Program-made: the position numbers and the translations under genes | In this document: positions 41,041 through 51,435 of the stretch, piece by piece | How positions within the stretch are numbered: the stretch's first letter is position 1 | How the letters are laid out: the number at the start of each line of letters is the position of its first letter | Assembly: GCA_027068915.1 (NCBI GenBank) | Contig: JAMOLT010000055.1 | Coordinates: 1 to 64,000, forward strand | Reading direction: 5' to 3' | DNA length: 64,000 nt | From: Sedimenticola sp. | GTDB lineage: Bacteria > Pseudomonadota > Gammaproteobacteria > Chromatiales > Chromatiaceae | The notes under the pieces: model-generated | Database searches by the model: none | What the model saw: only the letters and a program-made list of their open reading frames with translations | What the model was told of the DNA's origin: nothing

Positions 41041-41115
41041 TGCCCGGATGTTTCCGGAAAAATAACCACGTTAGGTTAAAGATAGAGGAATTTATCAAGG
41101 CTGTCTGTGACAAAG

Positions 41116-41763
41116 TCACATTGGGGATTGCAGGCGTCGAATCCAGCCGCGACCGAGATCGACGATTTTCTGCTGCTCGAGATCCTTGAGCAGGCGGCTG
41201 ATGACCTCGCGGGAGGTGCCGAGTTCGGCGGCGATCTGTTGGTGGGTGATTGCTGTTTTCTCGCCCAACGGGAATATTTTTTCCTGATTCAGGTAGAAGC
41301 TCAGGCGCTCATCCATACGCCGGAAGGTGACTTCCTCAACCAGGCTGATCACGTCACCGAGGCGGACGGCGATTAGATCCCAGGCGTAGCGCCGCCAACT
41401 GCGGTTGTTGTCCATCCAGTCCTGGATAACAGCGGCGGGAATCACGATGGCTTCCAGCTCGGATTCGCTCACGGCAAAAGCGGGAAAACGCTTCTCGCTG
41501 ATGATGCATGACAGGGTCAATATGCAGCATTCTCCCGCTCCCACCCGGTATAAGGTGATCTCCCGCCCGGATTCGGAGAGTTTGTATACCCTGCCGGTAC
41601 CTGCAAGGACGAAAGCCAGATGGCTGCAATTGCTGCCTTCGAGACAGATATGCTGCCCGGCGGGAAGAGATACCCGCTGCCCCTTGGCCAGTACAGACTG
41701 GAGGAACGGCTCATCCTTTCCCAAGTCAGGAAACAGGCGCTCAAATCTTTGTTGTAGCTCCAT
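41116..41763 (-). CDS. Crp/Fnr family transcriptional regulator
   Basis: cNMP-binding fold and ITHQQIAAELGTSREVISRLLKDLEQ HTH. Confidence 0.92.
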   Translation of the reverse strand: MELQQRFERLFPDLGKDEPFLQSVLAKGQRVSLPAGQHICLEGSNCSHLAFVLAGTGRVYKLSESGREITLYRVGAGECCILTLSCIISEKRFPAFAVSESELEAIVIPAAVIQDWMDNNRSWRRYAWDLIAVRLGDVISLVEEVTFRRMDERLSFYLNQEKIFPLGEKTAITHQQIAAELGTSREVISRLLKDLEQQKIVDLGRGWIRRLQSPM

Positions 41764-41775
41764 CGCGAAGCAGGC

Positions 41776-42543
41776 TCAGACGATAACCGGCGTAAAATTG
41801 AAGCTGGTATCTTTGGCGGCTGGGTGTATATAGGCTCCTTCAAGGAGGTCTGCACCAAAGGACCAGCACAGGTTGATTTCTTCGGCGTGATTGATTTGCG
41901 GAAGGAGGATCAGGATGCTGCGCCTGTGGCATACATTGATGATTCGTTTAATAACATCATCATCCGCGCCGAGAAGGCTGGTGGATGCACTCATATAGCG
42001 GCTGCCCATAGCTTTCAGGATTTTGATCGCAGCAGGGTGCTCGGAAAAACTGTCGATCATGGTGCTGGTGTCCATCTGATGCAATGCCGCAATGCAGTTG
42101 CGGGAACGCTTGAGGTTCTTGGCGATCTGGGAAAGGCGAAAGGAAATGATCAGCCCCTGGGTCGATACGTCCTCGCGGGCGCTCTGTCGATCCAGCCAGT
42201 GCGGATATTCCGGATTGTGCAGGGAAGCGATGGACTGGGGAATGATGATGTTGGCCTCCGGTTGCTCCAGGTGCATGCGCTTCAGCGTCTGCAGGCCGGT
42301 CTTGATCATCCAGCGATCCAGCGCGGACGCCATGTCGGTCATGCCTGCCAGCTTGCGCAGGCTTTTGTAGGGCATTTGCTGGCCAGCAGGCGTTTTCAGA
42401 TGGCAGTGCAGCAAAAAGGTTTTGCGATCCGGGAAGCGGGTTTGCAATACCGGATGGAAAACCGGCGCCAGCAGATCGTCGTCAATGGCCTGTTTCATCA
42501 GGCGCATCAGTTTGATGTTATGTTCGGGAGCGCTGTGAGTCAT
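41776..42543 (-). CDS. degenerate EAL-domain-like protein
   Basis: EAL-like layout (VFHPVLQTRF..., LDRWMIKTGLQTLKRM, NIIIPQSIASLHNP, GADLLEGAYI) but no E-x-L catalytic motif. Confidence 0.6.
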   Translation of the reverse strand: MTHSAPEHNIKLMRLMKQAIDDDLLAPVFHPVLQTRFPDRKTFLLHCHLKTPAGQQMPYKSLRKLAGMTDMASALDRWMIKTGLQTLKRMHLEQPEANIIIPQSIASLHNPEYPHWLDRQSAREDVSTQGLIISFRLSQIAKNLKRSRNCIAALHQMDTSTMIDSFSEHPAAIKILKAMGSRYMSASTSLLGADDDVIKRIINVCHRRSILILLPQINHAEEINLCWSFGADLLEGAYIHPAAKDTSFNFTPVIV

Positions 42544-42552
42544 GGTTGTCCG

Positions 42553-43959
42553 TCAAAGAATATCCGAGGCGAAATCAGCCAGTCGGGATCGCTCGCCACG
42601 CAGCAGGGTGATATGTCCGCTGTGCGGCCATTGCTTGAAGCGATCCACTACGTAGGTCAGGCCGGAAGTCGTCTCTGTAAGATAGGGGGTGTCGATCTGG
42701 CCGACATTCCCCAGGCAGACGACCTTGGTGCCCGGCCCGGCCCGGGTGATCAGGGTTTTCATTTGTTTTGCGGTAAGGTTTTGCGCCTCGTCGAGAATAA
42801 TGTACTTGTTCAAAAAGGTGCGTCCGCGCATGAAGTTCAGGGAGTGTATGCGAATACGCGAGCGTAGCAGGTCGTCTGCAGCGGCTCGCCCCCAGTCGCC
42901 GCCGCCGGTTTGGGTCAGCACTTCCAGATTGTCCATGAGCGCCCCCATCCAGGGCGTCATTTTTTCTTCCTCCGTGCCGGGCAGAAAGCCGATATCTTCT
43001 CCCACGGGAACCGTGACCCGGGTCATGATGATTTCCTTGTACAGATTCTTGTCCAGCACCTGCGCCAGACCCGCCGCCAGGGTCAGCAGGGTTTTTCCGG
43101 TGCCGGTGCTACCCAGCAGGGTGACGAAATCGATATTTGGATCCAGCAGCATGTTGAGGGCAAAATTCTGCTCCCGGTTGCGTGCCTGTATGCCCCATAC
43201 GGAATGCTTGGGGGCAGTGAAGTCTTCTGCCAGTTCGATCAGGGCGGCATCATCGTCTTCCTTTTCACGCACAATGGCTGTAAAGGGTTGGTCTCCCTCC
43301 ATGTACAGACACTGGTTGGGATACCATTCCCGGGTCTCCGGCCCGCTGATACGATAAAAGGTGTGGCCGGATTCCTGCCAGGATTCCATGTCCTTGCTGT
43401 GTCTGTTCCAGAAATCCTCCGGCAGCTCCCGGGTGCCGCTGTACAGCAGACTGACGTCGTCCAGCACCTGGTCATTGCTGTAATCTTCCGTGGGAACGCC
43501 GACGATGGCGGCCTTGATACGCAGGTTGATGTCTTTGGAGATGAGCATGACATGGCGATCCGGCACTTTTTCCTGAAGTGCCAGCGCTGCCGCCAGAATG
43601 GAGTTATCGGGAGTGTTGCCAGGCAGAGAGTCCGGCAGGTGATTGATCATGCTCCTGGTCTGAAAAAACAGCCTTCCCGATTGGTTTTGCTGTTCGTTGC
43701 TGCCGAAATTGGGAATCGGCAGGCCATGGTCGATTTCCGACTTGCTGCTATGGGCAACGATGTCATCGAGAAAGCGGCTGGCCTGGCGGACATTGCGGGC
43801 TACTTCCGACATGCCTTTCTTGCCCCTGTCCAGCTCTTCCAGTACGACCATGGGCAGAAAAATATCGTGTTCCTTGAATCGGAACAACGCCGTGGGGTCG
43901 TGCATGAGGACGTTGGTATCCAGCACGAACAGTCTTTTTTGTTCGGAAGATTCAACCAT
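42553..43959 (-). CDS. PhoH family protein with N-terminal PIN domain
   Basis: FVLDTNVLMHDPTALFRF; TLLGSTGTGKTLLTLAAG; ILDEAQNLTAKQMKTLITRAG. Confidence 0.95.
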   Translation of the reverse strand: MVESSEQKRLFVLDTNVLMHDPTALFRFKEHDIFLPMVVLEELDRGKKGMSEVARNVRQASRFLDDIVAHSSKSEIDHGLPIPNFGSNEQQNQSGRLFFQTRSMINHLPDSLPGNTPDNSILAAALALQEKVPDRHVMLISKDINLRIKAAIVGVPTEDYSNDQVLDDVSLLYSGTRELPEDFWNRHSKDMESWQESGHTFYRISGPETREWYPNQCLYMEGDQPFTAIVREKEDDDAALIELAEDFTAPKHSVWGIQARNREQNFALNMLLDPNIDFVTLLGSTGTGKTLLTLAAGLAQVLDKNLYKEIIMTRVTVPVGEDIGFLPGTEEEKMTPWMGALMDNLEVLTQTGGGDWGRAAADDLLRSRIRIHSLNFMRGRTFLNKYIILDEAQNLTAKQMKTLITRAGPGTKVVCLGNVGQIDTPYLTETTSGLTYVVDRFKQWPHSGHITLLRGERSRLADFASDIL

Positions 43960-43974
43960 GGTTGCTGTTTTTCC

Positions 43975-44445
43975 TCAGGGGTTTTTCAGGGACTTCAGGG
44001 TTTCCAGCACTTCTGCTACATGTCCTTTGACTTTTACGCCCCGCCATTCATGGCGCAGTACATTTTCGTCATCGATGATGAAAGTACTGCGTTCGATGCC
44101 GCGAACCTTTTTGCCGTACATGTTTTTCATCTTGATCACGTCAAATGCATGGCACAGGATTTCTTCCTTGTCTGCGACCAGGTCAAAAGGAAAACCCTGT
44201 TTGGACCGGAAGTTCTCCTGGGCCTTGAGGCTGTCCCGTGAAGCGCCAAGGATGGTAGTGGACTGGCGGCGGAATTTATAGATGGCCTCCTTGAAATCCA
44301 GGCCCTCCTGGGTGCACCCAGGTGTGCTGGCTTTGGGATAGAAATACAAAACCAGCCATTTGCCGCGATAGTCTGACAACCTGACGGTTTTGTCGCCGGT
44401 AAGGAGCAGCTCAATATCAGGGATCTTTTTTCCGACCTCGACCAT
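43975..44445 (-). CDS. bcp: thioredoxin-dependent peroxiredoxin Bcp
   Basis: KWLVLYFYPKASTPGCTQEGLDF. Confidence 0.93.
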   Translation of the reverse strand: MVEVGKKIPDIELLLTGDKTVRLSDYRGKWLVLYFYPKASTPGCTQEGLDFKEAIYKFRRQSTTILGASRDSLKAQENFRSKQGFPFDLVADKEEILCHAFDVIKMKNMYGKKVRGIERSTFIIDDENVLRHEWRGVKVKGHVAEVLETLKSLKNP

Positions 44446-44495
44446 GCTTATTCCCTCGTTATGCTTTTATTCGGCCAAAAGATGAATTTCTTTCA

Positions 44496-44517
44496 GTTTT
44501 TTTCAACAACCTGCTAA
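44496..44517. repeat. solo right end of the five-hairpin element
   Basis: GTTTTTTTCAACAACCTGCTAA compared with GTTTTTCAACAATCTGCTAA at 53525; overlaps gcvR stop codon. Confidence 0.5.
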
Positions 44518-45059
44518 AGCTGTTTTTTATAGGGCTCCAGCACTGCATCGAGGTTGATGCTGTCGCAGAACTCCAGAAATTCATCCCGCAGCTCACTGAT
44601 TGCGGTGCCAGCTGGTATGCCAATGTTCATCTGTACAGCGAACATGGCTGTACCGGTGTGTGGGGCGGCGTAACTGCTGGTAGTCAGATCCATGATGTTG
44701 ATGTTTCGCCGGGAAAAAAAGTTGGCAAGTTTGTGTACGATGCCGGGATTGTCCAGGGCAACCACTTCCACCAGATAGGGCATGGCGTCCGCACCGTTGC
44801 TGGCTCCTGTTGTCTGACGGGCGATGATGGTCAGGCCGAGATTTTTTTCCAGTTCCGGAATCTGGCTTTCGAGGCGGGCCAGCTGGTTCCAGGGGCCCTC
44901 CACCAGCAACAAAATGGCGAACTCGCCCCCAAGCACGGTCATGCGGCTGTCGCAGATGTTGCAATCCAGGAGAAAAACAGCTTTGGACAGCTCGTCAACA
45001 ATGCCGGGGTGATCCTTGCCCAGCGCCGAGAGCACAAGTTGGTTGTTTGGTTTGGCCAT
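44514..45059 (-). CDS. gcvR: glycine cleavage system transcriptional repressor-like ACT protein
   Basis: LVLSALGKDHPGIVDELSKAVFLLDCNICDSRMTVLGGEFAILLLVEG. Confidence 0.9.
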   Translation of the reverse strand: MAKPNNQLVLSALGKDHPGIVDELSKAVFLLDCNICDSRMTVLGGEFAILLLVEGPWNQLARLESQIPELEKNLGLTIIARQTTGASNGADAMPYLVEVVALDNPGIVHKLANFFSRRNINIMDLTTSSYAAPHTGTAMFAVQMNIGIPAGTAISELRDEFLEFCDSINLDAVLEPYKKQL

Positions 45060-45359
45060 GGGTCAGAGTTTATCCTATTACACAGTGCATTCCAGAACAA
45101 TATTCACCCGGATTTTTCACCAGAACATTCCAACCCCAGAACCGCTTGCAAACCGATGAGAGACATTGGCTTTTGCCGGTTCAAAAGACCCGAACGAAAA
45201 CCTGACCGGGGAAACTCCGGATTCTGGTGAAGCGTGCGGGGTAAATCAGTGGAGGGAAATCTTCCTTTTTTCTTGTCAGCGAAAATTGCCGCAGGATAGA
45301 ATACCGCTCTTATGAGGAATGTCGGCACCGGTGTTCCGGGGTGAAGCGTGGAGTGAGCG

Positions 45360-46235
45360 ATGATTCAGGGTAATGTGGTGGCGCTGGTTACGCCGATGAT
45401 GGTGGATGGAACTGTCGATCAGGCTGCGCTGTACAAACTGCTGGACTGGCATGTGGAGCAGGGCACGGATGCGATTGTCGCCATGGGCACCACGGGAGAA
45501 TCCGCCACTCTTGATGAAGAAGAGCATTGCGGGGTGATCCGGCTGGTGGTGGAGCACATTGCCGGCCGCATCCCGGTGGTAGCGGGTACGGGAGCCAATT
45601 CCACTACAGAAGCCATCAGCCTCACGCGCTGCGCATCCCTGGCTGGCGCAGATGCCTGCCTGTTGGTAACGCCCTATTACAACAAGCCGACCCAGGAAGG
45701 CCTGTATCTGCACCACAAAGCCATTGCCGAAGCCGTGGACATTCCCCAGATCCTGTACAATGTGCCGGGCCGGACCGCTTGCGATATGCTTCCCGAGACC
45801 GTGGGTCGCCTGTCAGAAATCAGCAATATCGTGGGCGTGAAGGAAGCCACTGGTGATCTGGATCGCATCGCCGCCATTCGTGCGCTGGCAGGAGAGGATT
45901 TTGCCATCTACAGCGGTGATGATGCCACGGGTTGTGAATCCATGCTTGCAGGCGGGAACGGCGTCATTTCAGTGACCACTAATGTTGCGCCGGCGCTTAT
46001 GGCGCAGTTGTGCAAGGCCGCTCTTGCGGGCAATCGCACAGCAGCAGAAGCTATTGATGCCAGACTGGCGGCCTTGCACCGGGATCTGTTCCTGGAGTCC
46101 AACCCGATTCCGGTGAAATGGGCGTTGTCGGAAATGGGCATGATCCAGAAGGGTATCCGCCTGCCGCTTACCTGGCTGTCCGCCCGATACCACCAACCTT
46201 TGCGCCAGGCCATGAGCCAGGCAGGGCTCATTTGA
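45360..46235 (+). CDS. dapA: 4-hydroxy-tetrahydrodipicolinate synthase
   Basis: MIQGNVVALVTPM; GTTGESATLDEEEH; YYNKPTQEGLY; YNVPGRTACDM. Confidence 0.97.
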   Translation: MIQGNVVALVTPMMVDGTVDQAALYKLLDWHVEQGTDAIVAMGTTGESATLDEEEHCGVIRLVVEHIAGRIPVVAGTGANSTTEAISLTRCASLAGADACLLVTPYYNKPTQEGLYLHHKAIAEAVDIPQILYNVPGRTACDMLPETVGRLSEISNIVGVKEATGDLDRIAAIRALAGEDFAIYSGDDATGCESMLAGGNGVISVTTNVAPALMAQLCKAALAGNRTAAEAIDARLAALHRDLFLESNPIPVKWALSEMGMIQKGIRLPLTWLSARYHQPLRQAMSQAGLI

Positions 46236-46254
46236 GTCACAACGTAGTCGTCTG

Positions 46255-47439
46255 TTGATGGCTGGGAAAAACAAGTCTATGAATGTCAGTATCAAACGCT
46301 TTTTCATTCTGGTGTTGTCTTTGTTTCTGTTTGCGCTCGGAGGCTGCAGTTCCACCGGGCTTGACAACATTCTGCCGGACAAGAAAGTGGAATACAAAAA
46401 GGAAGTTATTGCTGACAGGCATCTCGAAGTGCCTCCCGACCTCACTTCCAGTCGCATTGAAAACAGGATTCCCGGCCTGGAAGGTGGCACTACTATGTAT
46501 TCTGAATACGAAGGGGTGCGCAAGGGGACGACAGGTGCCGGTTCACGCATTACCAATCAGGCAGTATTGCCGGAGAATCCGGATATCAAGGTAATGCGGG
46601 AAGGCAAGGATCGCTGGCTGGTGATCAAGGCTCCGACAGATGCCGTGTGGGACAAGGTGCTGGATTTCTGGCAGGAAAACGGCATCCTGCTCGACCAGCA
46701 GGATCCTACCATCGGTGTTATGGAAACCAGTTGGCTGGAAAACAAGGCCAACGTAAGCACTGGTTTCATCACGGATTTTATCCAGGGCTTTTTCGAAGGC
46801 GCCTATGATGCAGGGATTCGGGATCGCTTTCGGATTCGCCTGGAGCATGGTGAGGAGCCGGGGATCACCGAACTGTATCTGGTGCATTTTGGCATGGAGC
46901 AGGATTTTATTACCGCCACCAACAACGAAGACGACCAGATCTATTGGAAGATCCGCCCCCGCGATCCAGGTCTGGAGGCGATCATGCTGAACAAGCTGAT
47001 GGTGTATCTGGGGCTGGCGGAAGCCGAAGCCAAGGCGGCCTTGACTGCGGAAAAAGAGCTGGATGGCATAAAGTCACGGATGATCAAGGGGCGTGATGGT
47101 GTGGAGCTGCTCATCTCCGAACCTTTCTCCCGCGCCTGGCGTCTGGCCGGCCTGGCGCTGGATCGTGTTGGTTTCATGGTGGAAGACCGCAACCGTTCCC
47201 GCGGCATCTACTATGTTCGCTACAACGATCCCATGGCCGGAGAAAGTGAAGGCGGATGGTTGTCCAAACTGGCATTCTGGCGCAGTGGCGACAAGGTGGA
47301 TGAAGCTGCCTTGTACCAGGTGCAACTGGAATCTGCAGATGACGGCACGCGGTTGCGCGTGGCGGATGAACAGGGCAAGTTGCTGGATGGCGATACAGCA
47401 AAGCGCATCCTGACGCTGATCCAGGAACAGCTGAAATAG
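46255..47439 (+). CDS. bamC: outer membrane protein assembly factor BamC
   Basis: Lipobox FALGGC; DLTSSRIENRIPG; follows dapA. Confidence 0.9.
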   Translation: MMAGKNKSMNVSIKRFFILVLSLFLFALGGCSSTGLDNILPDKKVEYKKEVIADRHLEVPPDLTSSRIENRIPGLEGGTTMYSEYEGVRKGTTGAGSRITNQAVLPENPDIKVMREGKDRWLVIKAPTDAVWDKVLDFWQENGILLDQQDPTIGVMETSWLENKANVSTGFITDFIQGFFEGAYDAGIRDRFRIRLEHGEEPGITELYLVHFGMEQDFITATNNEDDQIYWKIRPRDPGLEAIMLNKLMVYLGLAEAEAKAALTAEKELDGIKSRMIKGRDGVELLISEPFSRAWRLAGLALDRVGFMVEDRNRSRGIYYVRYNDPMAGESEGGWLSKLAFWRSGDKVDEAALYQVQLESADDGTRLRVADEQGKLLDGDTAKRILTLIQEQLK

Positions 47440-47455
47440 CCGCTGTTTTACTCCT

Positions 47456-48229
47456 GTGCTGAAGTTCGCTTCCCTGGGTAGCGGCAGCCGGGGCAATGCC
47501 ACCCTGATTCAGGCAGGAGGCACTTGCCTGCTGCTGGACAACGGCTTTTCCCTGTGCGAGCTGGAGCTGCGGCTGGCGCGCCTGGATTGTCATCCAGGCG
47601 ATATCGATGCGGTGTTGGTGACCCATGAACATGGTGATCACATCAAGGGGATCGGCCCCCTGGCGCGCAAGTACCGGATGCCCGTGTGGATGACCCACGG
47701 AACCTGGCGCAAGACCCCCTGTGGGGATGTGCCGGAACTGCGATTGTTTGGCACCCATACTCCGGCTTTTGCCATTGGTGATATTGAAGTGACCCCGTTT
47801 GCCGTGCCCCACGATGCCCGTGAGCCAGCCCAGTTCACCTTTTCCTATCAGCGTATGAAGCTCGGAATTCTTACGGATGCAGGCAGCTTTACGCCCCATG
47901 TTATTGCAGCAATTTGCGATGTGGATGCCTTGTTGCTGGAATGCAATCATGACCTGCAAATGTTGCGCGATGGCCCGTATCCACCACGTTTGCAGAAGCG
48001 GGTGGGTGGAAACTACGGCCACTTGAGCAACGATCAGGCGGCGCAGCTGCTCTCGCAAATCGACCACGGGAGGCTGCAGCATCTGGTGGCCGGACACTTG
48101 AGTGAAAAAAACAATTGTCCGGATCTGGTGAGGCAATCCCTGGAAGCGGTATGCCAGACGCTGTCCGGCCGCATCTCGATGCTCCGCCAGAGTGGGGGAG
48201 ACGGCTGGTTTGTGCTTCAGCCGCGCTGA
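47456..48229 (+). CDS. MBL fold metallohydrolase (YycJ/VicX-like)
   Basis: FASLGSGSRGNATLIQAGGTCLLLDNGFS; THEHGDHIKGIG. Confidence 0.9.
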   Translation: MLKFASLGSGSRGNATLIQAGGTCLLLDNGFSLCELELRLARLDCHPGDIDAVLVTHEHGDHIKGIGPLARKYRMPVWMTHGTWRKTPCGDVPELRLFGTHTPAFAIGDIEVTPFAVPHDAREPAQFTFSYQRMKLGILTDAGSFTPHVIAAICDVDALLLECNHDLQMLRDGPYPPRLQKRVGGNYGHLSNDQAAQLLSQIDHGRLQHLVAGHLSEKNNCPDLVRQSLEAVCQTLSGRISMLRQSGGDGWFVLQPR

Positions 48230-49323
48230 TCTTTGGTGTTTTTTCGCTTGCCCAGCTGATTCAAAGCCCAGTCGATATGCTCTTTTACCAAGGTACTGGC
48301 CCGGGGGCGGGCATGGTGTAATGCCGAAATAACCTCAGCTTGCGGGCGGCTGTTTCCCAGGGCCACGGCAATGTTTCGTTGCCAGCGTTCATGGCCGATG
48401 CGGCGTATAGGAGATCCTTCCGTGCGCTTCAGAAAAGTGCTTTCATCCCAAGAGAAAAGCTCCAGCAGGCTGGCCTGATCCAGCCCCTGGCGGGGCAGGA
48501 AGTCTGTTTCCGGGGTGGGGGCCGCAAAGCGATTCCAGGGGCAGACCATCATGCAATCGTCACAACCATAGATATGATTGCCCATCAGCGGGCGCAGCTG
48601 TTCGGGAATCGGGCCAGACAACTCGATGGTCAGATAGGAAATACAGCGCCTGGCATCGAGCTGGTAGGGAGCAACAATTGCGCGGGTTGGACAAATGTCG
48701 ATGCAGGCATTGCAACTGCCGCAGTGCGCCGATACGGGGTTGTCCAGCGGCAGGGGCAGATCGGTGTACAGTTCTCCCAGAAAAAACCAGGAGCCAGCGT
48801 GGCGGTTGATGATGTTGGTGTGCTTTCCCATCCATCCCAGGCCCGCCTTTACCGCCAGGGGTTTTTCCAGTACCGGTGCGGAATCGACAAACACCCGGTA
48901 GCCAAACTCGCCAATGTCTTCGCGAATGCGCACTGCTAACTTTTGCAGGCGCTTGCGCATGAGCTTGTGATAGTCCCGCCCCAGAGCATAACGTGAGATA
49001 AAGGCGCTGGCAGGATCCTGCTGTACGGCTTTGGCATCATCCTGCGGCGGCAGATAATCCATGCGCACGGAGATTATGCGCAAGGTGCCCGGCACCAGCT
49101 CTTCAGGCCGGAAACGCTTGCTGCCATGCTTCCACATGTAGTCCATATCGCCAAGCCGTCCTTCCGCTACAGATTTTTCCAGGCGCTCCCCGGCCAGCCG
49201 CAAGTCGGTATCGGTGATGCCCGTTTGCTGGAAGCCCAAGGCAGCAGACCAGTCCTTGATGCTGGTGGCAAGGGCAGCAAGTTCTTTGGCATCCAGACGA
49301 GACATGGCGGTAGAATAAAGCAA
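48217..49323 (-). CDS. queG: epoxyqueuosine reductase
   Basis: CGSCNACIDICPTRAI and GCDDCMMVCPWN 4Fe-4S motifs. Confidence 0.95.
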   Translation of the reverse strand: MLYSTAMSRLDAKELAALATSIKDWSAALGFQQTGITDTDLRLAGERLEKSVAEGRLGDMDYMWKHGSKRFRPEELVPGTLRIISVRMDYLPPQDDAKAVQQDPASAFISRYALGRDYHKLMRKRLQKLAVRIREDIGEFGYRVFVDSAPVLEKPLAVKAGLGWMGKHTNIINRHAGSWFFLGELYTDLPLPLDNPVSAHCGSCNACIDICPTRAIVAPYQLDARRCISYLTIELSGPIPEQLRPLMGNHIYGCDDCMMVCPWNRFAAPTPETDFLPRQGLDQASLLELFSWDESTFLKRTEGSPIRRIGHERWQRNIAVALGNSRPQAEVISALHHARPRASTLVKEHIDWALNQLGKRKNTKDQRG

Positions 49324-49345
49324 ATTCCTTTAGCCGTCTCCACCT

Positions 49346-50860
49346 ATGAGCCACAGTCGTTCCATGCTCGGGAAGCCCCATCTGCCTGCTGCCCTGTACC
49401 GTGCGCAACAAGTGCGCGAGATGGATCGCCTCGCCATCGAAGATCATGGCATCCCCGGGGATGAGCTGATGCAGCGGGCGGGGCAGGCAGCATTTGATTT
49501 ATTGCGCCGGAACTGGCCTGAAGCAAAAAAGATTCTGGTGCTCACTGGTACGGGGAACAATGGTGGTGATGGCTTTGTGGTGGCGCGGCTTGCATTGCAG
49601 GCAGGGTTGCAGGTGCAGGTGTTGCAGCTGGGCGAGCGGCAGCGGATTGAAGGAGATGCACTGACCAATGCATTGCGCTATGACGCTCTTTCTGGTGCAT
49701 GGCGCCCCTTTGCCGGTGAGCTGCCCCAAGATGTGGATCTGATCGTGGATGCGGTATTCGGCACCGGTCTGGAGCGCGAGGTGGAAGGAAAATGGGCACA
49801 GGCAATGGCGGCGGTGAATGCCTTGCCCGCGTCGGTGCTGGCGCTGGATATTCCTTCCGGGCTGCATGCAGATACCGGCAAGGTGCTGGGTGCAGCAGTG
49901 CAGGCGGATGCAAGTATCACTTTTATTGGCCTGAAGGCAGGCATGTTTACCGGAGATGGCCCGGCTTGCTGTGGCGTCATACAATTTGACGCACTGGGCG
50001 TGCCCCCGCAGGTGGTTGCCAGCCAATTGCCTTTCGCCAGGAGGTTGGACTGGCCCCGCCAGCGGCAGCTCCTCCGGCCGCGTTCACGCACCGCTCACAA
50101 AGGCATGTACGGGCATGTGCTGGTTGTAGGGGGCGATCTTGGTTTTGGAGGCGCAGCCCGCCTGTGTGCAGAAGCGGTGTTGCGTACCGGCGCCGGGCTG
50201 GTCAGCCTGGCTACCCGGGTCGAGCATGTGGGTGCAGTGCTGGCTGCGCGACCGGAAATCATGACCCATGGGGTGAGCAAGCCAGCAGAGCTACAGGCTT
50301 TGCTGGAAAAAGCAACAGTGGTGGCCCTGGGGCCTGGCTTGGGAACAGCTGGCTGGGGCAGATCCTTGTGGCGGCAGCTGATGAATACAGAACTGCCCCT
50401 GGTGGTGGATGCAGATGCCTTGAATCTACTTGCCCAATCTCCCGGGCACGGGAACAACCGGGTGCTCACGCCCCATCCGGGAGAAGCCGCCAGATTGCTG
50501 GGCTGCAGTACGGCAACAATTCATGCAGACCGCTTTGCCGCCGTCGAACATCTGCAGCAGCGCTATGGCGGCGTGGCGGTATTAAAAGGTGCCGGAACCC
50601 TAATCCATGGTGATGGCAGTTTCCCGGCTGTCTGTTCCGATGGCAATCCTGGAATGGCCAGCGGGGGCATGGGAGACGTACTGACCGGAGTGATCGCAGG
50701 CTTCATTGCGCAGGGGTGGGGTTTGCCCGATGCCGCCGAGCTTGGCGTATGCCTGCATGCAGCTGCCGGCGACAGAGCGGCGCGGGCGGGTGAACGAGGC
50801 ATGCTGGCCAGTGATCTTATGTCGCATATCAGACGGCTGGCGAATCCCGACAATGAATAA
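49346..50860 (+). CDS. nnr: bifunctional NAD(P)H-hydrate epimerase/dehydratase
   Basis: TGTGNNGGDGFVVARLA; GSFPAVCSDGNPGMASGGMGDVLTG. Confidence 0.96.
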   Translation: MSHSRSMLGKPHLPAALYRAQQVREMDRLAIEDHGIPGDELMQRAGQAAFDLLRRNWPEAKKILVLTGTGNNGGDGFVVARLALQAGLQVQVLQLGERQRIEGDALTNALRYDALSGAWRPFAGELPQDVDLIVDAVFGTGLEREVEGKWAQAMAAVNALPASVLALDIPSGLHADTGKVLGAAVQADASITFIGLKAGMFTGDGPACCGVIQFDALGVPPQVVASQLPFARRLDWPRQRQLLRPRSRTAHKGMYGHVLVVGGDLGFGGAARLCAEAVLRTGAGLVSLATRVEHVGAVLAARPEIMTHGVSKPAELQALLEKATVVALGPGLGTAGWGRSLWRQLMNTELPLVVDADALNLLAQSPGHGNNRVLTPHPGEAARLLGCSTATIHADRFAAVEHLQQRYGGVAVLKGAGTLIHGDGSFPAVCSDGNPGMASGGMGDVLTGVIAGFIAQGWGLPDAAELGVCLHAAAGDRAARAGERGMLASDLMSHIRRLANPDNE

Positions 50861-51338
50861 ACAGGATATTTTCTGTGCCTCCGAGCAGCAGCAAATGCTG
50901 CTGGGCTCCTGTCTGGCGGAGGTCTTTGCCGACAAGCCCCTGCTGATTTTTCTGGATGGAGATCTGGGGGCTGGCAAGACCACACTGGTGCGGGGATTTC
51001 TGCGGGGGTTGGGTTTCCGGGGAGCGGTGCGCAGCCCGACCTACACCTTGGTGGAGCCGTATTCCCTGGGGGATCTGATCGTGTATCACCTGGATCTGTA
51101 TCGCCTTTCCGATCCGGAAGAGCTGGAATTTCTTGGAGGCAGGGAGATTTTCAGCGGTACTCATCAGGTGCTGGTTGAGTGGCCGGAAAAAGGCAGTGGC
51201 TGGTTGCCGGAACCGGATCTTCATCTGATCCTGCATCACCATACGCATGGACGCAGCATAGAATTGCACTGCAATACGGCGGATTGTACGCAACGGGTGG
51301 CATGGTGCGCCGCCCTCTTATCTGAAGCTAAGCCTTAG
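50853..51338 (+). CDS. tsaE: tRNA (t6A) biosynthesis ATPase TsaE
   Basis: LDGDLGAGKTTLVRGFLRGLGF; SPTYTLVEPY; start MNKQDIF internal to ORF. Confidence 0.95.
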   Translation: MNKQDIFCASEQQQMLLGSCLAEVFADKPLLIFLDGDLGAGKTTLVRGFLRGLGFRGAVRSPTYTLVEPYSLGDLIVYHLDLYRLSDPEELEFLGGREIFSGTHQVLVEWPEKGSGWLPEPDLHLILHHHTHGRSIELHCNTADCTQRVAWCAALLSEAKP

Positions 51339-51435
51339 GTAAAGTGTTTATCTTCCCGAAATTGCTAGAAAAAATAATTATCCTGTGCTATTTTTATCAA
51401 TAAGGGATATTTTCTGTTTGGGATTTTGTGGAGCG

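Noticed and set aside
42910-44241. 443-aa plus-strand ORF
   Set aside because: Antisense to phoH and bcp
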